The notes under the pieces were generated by a model. It was not told the DNA's origin. It searched no databases and worked only from the letters and a program-made list of their open reading frames with translations. Positions 61,181 through 64,000 of a DNA stretch of 64,000 nt are shown here, one piece after another; positions within the stretch are counted from its first letter, which is position 1; every line of letters begins with the position of its first letter. The translations under genes and the position numbers were made by a program. The stretch is from Gammaproteobacteria bacterium (lineage in GTDB: Bacteria > Pseudomonadota > Gammaproteobacteria > JAUZRS01): positions 1 to 64,000 of the forward strand of contig JAUZSP010000005.1 in the NCBI GenBank assembly GCA_030949385.1. The letters are read 5' to 3'.

Positions 61181-63054
61181 CGCCGCACTTTCTGTGATCT
61201 CAAAACAGAGGCGTTGAGCACACCCCCGTACCGCTTCAGCAAATCCCCAAACAAGGTTACATTGACCGGATTGGCAAGGGTCTGAGCGGATAAATTAACC
61301 CCCAAACAGAACGGTATTTTGCCCTCTTGCATGGCCTGTAACGCGTTCTCTGTAACCCAAAAATCCAATTCCGACATGCGCCCAAAACGCTCTGCTGCGG
61401 GAATAAATTCATCGGGCAAAATCAACGAACCGTCCTCAGCGTGCATTCGAATCAACGCTTCATAACGTGGCGGCCCACCCCCTTCTTGCAAAGAGAGCAG
61501 CGGCTGACAATACAGCTCCAAATTTCCGGTTGTCAGTGCCGTAGCCAGATCTTGGCTGCGACGCATCAAGGTACTTCTGCCGCGATGTTTATCTTCAGCA
61601 GGGTCAAAAAAGTAAACTTGATTGCGTCCCTGTTGCTTGGCGATATAACAAGCTCTGTCTGCCTGTGAAAGCAAAGAGGTTTTGTCATTTGAATAGGCGT
61701 TAATCAGCACCAATCCCGCGCTGACACTGATATCAAAGATGTGACCTTGATAAGCAAAAGGCAGCTCCCGAATGCCTTGACACAGCTGTGCGGCTTGCTT
61801 CACTGCCAACGAAGCCGAACAATTCTGAAAAATAAGAGCAAACTCATCCCCACCCAAACGCGCCAAGGTATCCCCATCATGCTGCTCCTGCGACAAATGC
61901 TGCGCTAAAAATTTGAGCAGTTGGTCGCCTGCCGAGTGACCGGCTGTCTCATTGACCACCTTAAAACGATCCACCCCCACAACACAAAGTACACATTCAC
62001 TTTTTTTAGCGTAAACCTCGCGCAAAGTCTGCTCTAAACGCCACTCCAACTCCCGACGATTCAACAGCTGAGTCAACGGGTCGTGAGCGGTCATAAAACT
62101 CAACTCAGCGGTGCGCGCTCTCACTCGCTGCTCAAGACGGCGGTGACTGTCAGCCAAACTCTGCTCCACCCCCAAACGCCGCCGCTCCTCCCGAGCCACC
62201 AACCACAATAGACCCAACACCGGCACGATCAGCAACAGCAAAGAACTCAGCACCAACCAAGCCCCACGCCAAATATTCTGCGCAATAAAATCATCATCCA
62301 CCCGATCCAACAACTGCCAACGAGTGCCTGCCACCGCCAGTGGCATAGATGAGAAGGTGGAAAAATTCGAGTTCACTGTATCGGTAAGGCCCTCAGCATT
62401 CAGCTCTAATGTGCCATTATCACGCCGCTGCAACAGCAACTGATGGTGCAACGGCTGACTGCGCCTGAGAATATCCGTTAATGCACTCAAATTCAGACTG
62501 ACAAAAAAATAACGTGTTATGGAATCCGCCAGTGGTGGCAAACGAGTCACCACATCCACATGATCGCCCTGCTGATTGTGATGCACAAAAATTTCATTGG
62601 GCATCTGATAACGGGCGTAATAACGAATGTCTCGCTGGCACGAAGCACCGACCACACCTTCTGGATCAGACAAACTCAACTGCCCCTGTCTATCGGCCAA
62701 CGTAAAGTTTTTCACCCCTGGCATAATGCGCTGCAAATCAGGCCAAAAAGGCGCTTTTTTCGCCTGATTGCCCGACACTTTAGCCCAGCGGTGCAGATCG
62801 TCTTGCCACGCCTCGGCAAACAGAGCTGCCAACTGCCGTTCCCGCTGCAAATAGAGATCAATCTGTTCACTGCTGTTCTGCAACGCTCGGTGAGACATCT
62901 CCTGCTGATGCGCTAGAAAGATTTGGTGCTGTTGGTAGACCAGTGCGCTCAACAACAAACCACTCAACAGCAGCAACACCGCCATCAACAAACTCACAGA
63001 ACGCGTAATGGGGAGTTTTTTCTGCTCAATAGAAGAATTATATTTATATGCCAT
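61177..63054 (-). CDS. Membrane sensor with GGDEF and first half of EAL domain (frameshifted)
   Basis: A cyclic-di-GMP signalling protein. From the ATG at 63054 there is a transmembrane helix near the start, a ~220-residue periplasmic sensor region, and a second helix (WLVLSSLLLLIVPVLGLLWL). A GGDEF domain with LARLGGDEFALIF follows, then the start of an EAL domain (YEALIRM). It stops early at VLRSQKVRR because of the frame break near 61225. The intact GGDEF motif suggests diguanylate cyclase ability. An upstream TTG at 63126 would add 24 residues. Confidence 0.87.
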   Translation of the reverse strand: MAYKYNSSIEQKKLPITRSVSLLMAVLLLLSGLLLSALVYQQHQIFLAHQQEMSHRALQNSSEQIDLYLQRERQLAALFAEAWQDDLHRWAKVSGNQAKKAPFWPDLQRIMPGVKNFTLADRQGQLSLSDPEGVVGASCQRDIRYYARYQMPNEIFVHHNQQGDHVDVVTRLPPLADSITRYFFVSLNLSALTDILRRSQPLHHQLLLQRRDNGTLELNAEGLTDTVNSNFSTFSSMPLAVAGTRWQLLDRVDDDFIAQNIWRGAWLVLSSLLLLIVPVLGLLWLVAREERRRLGVEQSLADSHRRLEQRVRARTAELSFMTAHDPLTQLLNRRELEWRLEQTLREVYAKKSECVLCVVGVDRFKVVNETAGHSAGDQLLKFLAQHLSQEQHDGDTLARLGGDEFALIFQNCSASLAVKQAAQLCQGIRELPFAYQGHIFDISVSAGLVLINAYSNDKTSLLSQADRACYIAKQQGRNQVYFFDPAEDKHRGRSTLMRRSQDLATALTTGNLELYCQPLLSLQEGGGPPRYEALIRMHAEDGSLILPDEFIPAAERFGRMSELDFWVTENALQAMQEGKIPFCLGVNLSAQTLANPVNVTLFGDLLKRYGGVLNASVLRSQKVRR

Positions 63055-63230
63055 TGCTAACGTAATGTACCAAAACAGGAAAAATAGACTTAAAGGCGAT
63101 TTGCAGCAGACTACGCCCCTTACCAAAACAGATCAACCATCGCTCTGGTGCAAAAACAGAACCGTATTTTAAATACCTTGCCCCAATCTTGCTAATTCAA
63201 CAACACTGTCTAGAGCGAGAAACAGACCTT

Positions 63231-63617
63231 ATGTCCGATCCATTACAAAAAATGCACTGCCTGATCATCGACGACTTTGCTTTTATGCGCACCTCGCTCA
63301 AAGAGATGTTGCGCAAATCCTTCCAACATCCCATTGATATGGTTGCCAACGGCGCACAAGCTCTGGAGGCAATGGAAGAACGCAATTACGATGTCATTCT
63401 CTGTGATTACCACCTAGGTGACGATCTTGATGGTCAACAGCTACTGGAAGAAGCACGAGAACGCCAGCTGCTCAAAGCACAAAGCCTGTTTATCATTATC
63501 ACCGCCGAAACCAGCCTGCCCTTGGTGATGTCTGCCCTTGAGCAGCGACCGGATGATTATATGGCCAAACCGGTCACCAAAGAGGTCTTGCTGCACCGGC
63601 TGAAAAACTGGCACTAA
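63231..63617 (+). CDS. Response regulator receiver domain (frameshifted before TPR tail)
   Basis: A CheY-like receiver of about 128 residues. The acidic pair lies in LIIDDFAFMR, the phosphorylation site is Asp59 in ILCDYHLG, and the Thr/Lys switch is in ITAETS and YMAKPV. It starts at 63231 (MSDPLQKM). At the five-A run 63603-63607 the frame ends in LKNWH; one more A joins it to the TPR frame that follows. It diverges from the GGDEF-EAL gene, a common partner. Confidence 0.87.
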   Translation: MSDPLQKMHCLIIDDFAFMRTSLKEMLRKSFQHPIDMVANGAQALEAMEERNYDVILCDYHLGDDLDGQQLLEEARERQLLKAQSLFIIITAETSLPLVMSALEQRPDDYMAKPVTKEVLLHRLKNWH

Positions 63618-64000
63618 AAAAAGCCAAAACCGCTGACATTCAGCAACAGATCCAAACCAAAAATTATCCACATGCCTTAGAACTCTGCACTCAACAGATC
63701 GAACAAGAACCGTTTAAAAACGAAGAACTGCATAAACTGGAAGCGGAAATCCATCTTAAACTGGGAGATCTGGAAAAAGCCAGTGAACTCTATCAACTCG
63801 CGCTGGCAGAACGCCCCCTCAGCTGGGCGCGTTTTGGTTTGGCTAAAATTCATTACCAACAACAAAAATACCAACAAGCCTACGATCTCTTTACTGGCTT
63901 AATTAAAGAAAACCGTTTTTATGTAGAAGCAATCGAATGGCTCGCCAACTGTCAAATAGCCTTAGATCAAACCCTTGAAGCCCAGCAAACACTGGAAAAA
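63608..64000 (+). CDS. TPR tail of the response regulator, cut by the window end
   Basis: The frame continues with LALKKAKTADIQQQIQ. TPR-like helices (HALELCTQQIEQEPF, LEKASELYQLALAERP, YQQAYDLFTGLIKENR) run to the last base. Receiver-TPR fusions are known response regulators, so this is probably the same gene as 63231-63617 split by a homopolymer indel. No start codon of its own is evident. Confidence 0.75.
   Translation, partial: MALKKAKTADIQQQIQTKNYPHALELCTQQIEQEPFKNEELHKLEAEIHLKLGDLEKASELYQLALAERPLSWARFGLAKIHYQQQKYQQAYDLFTGLIKENRFYVEAIEWLANCQIALDQTLEAQQTLEK

Overview
The window looks like a gammaproteobacterial sulfur-oxidiser chromosome. The support is a rhodanese-tusA-dsrE2 sulfur-relay cluster next to soxYZ, a Pqi/MCE lipid-transport operon behind uvrB, BepA-like and CreA proteins, and a branched-chain amino-acid biosynthesis block in the usual proteobacterial order. 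No rRNA or tRNA gene was seen. The species cannot be fixed from the sequence alone.

Layout. Positions 1-17.8 kb are an accessory, rearranged region. It starts with a type III restriction-modification system (mod cut by the window edge, then res). Next is a head-to-tail tandem duplication of about 3.78 kb (3783-7564 and 7565-11348) carrying rlmA, an AbrB/VapC toxin-antitoxin pair, sucC and sucD. Then comes a dynamin-like LeoA/LeoBC operon of the Eleos antiphage type, bracketed by two IS3-family remnants, followed by an IS4-like element nested inside an older copy of itself and an orphan VapB-type antitoxin. 17.8-25 kb is core metabolism on the minus strand: rimI, a family 4 uracil-DNA glycosylase, leuA (with a promoter dyad and a possible leucine-rich leader peptide), pssA, ilvC, ilvH and ilvI. 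25-31.7 kb holds an exported protein, a FadL-type porin, the sulfur-relay genes, a BepA-like protease and soxYZ. 31.8-37.3 kb is uvrB followed by two single-domain PqiA genes, pqiB, pqiC and a small membrane protein.

37.3-55.5 kb is the most unusual part. It begins with a 1157-residue cytochrome carrying about 46 heme motifs in a tandem repeat. After a few unrelated genes, including a trypsin-like protease with a GlyGly-CTERM-like tail, there is an eleven-gene operon with almost no intergenic space (55525 down to 44226). It encodes a three-heme lipoprotein with a hydrazine-synthase-alpha-like architecture, a second heme lipoprotein, three outer-membrane beta-barrel-like proteins (one with an SH3 domain), several exported proteins and three TPR proteins. 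I infer an envelope-spanning, probably redox-active assembly of unknown function. 55.7-64 kb contains galE, a coiled-coil membrane protein, a MAPEG protein, creA, an orphan PstI-type adenine methyltransferase, a GGDEF-EAL sensor and a response regulator with a TPR tail.

Five reading frames are broken at single-base homopolymer positions (vapC copy A, leoB/leoC, the IS transposase, the EAL domain, the response regulator/TPR protein), and each is restored by adding one base to the run. That pattern must be read either as indel errors in the source assembly or as real frameshifts; leoB/leoC is also a candidate for programmed frameshifting.
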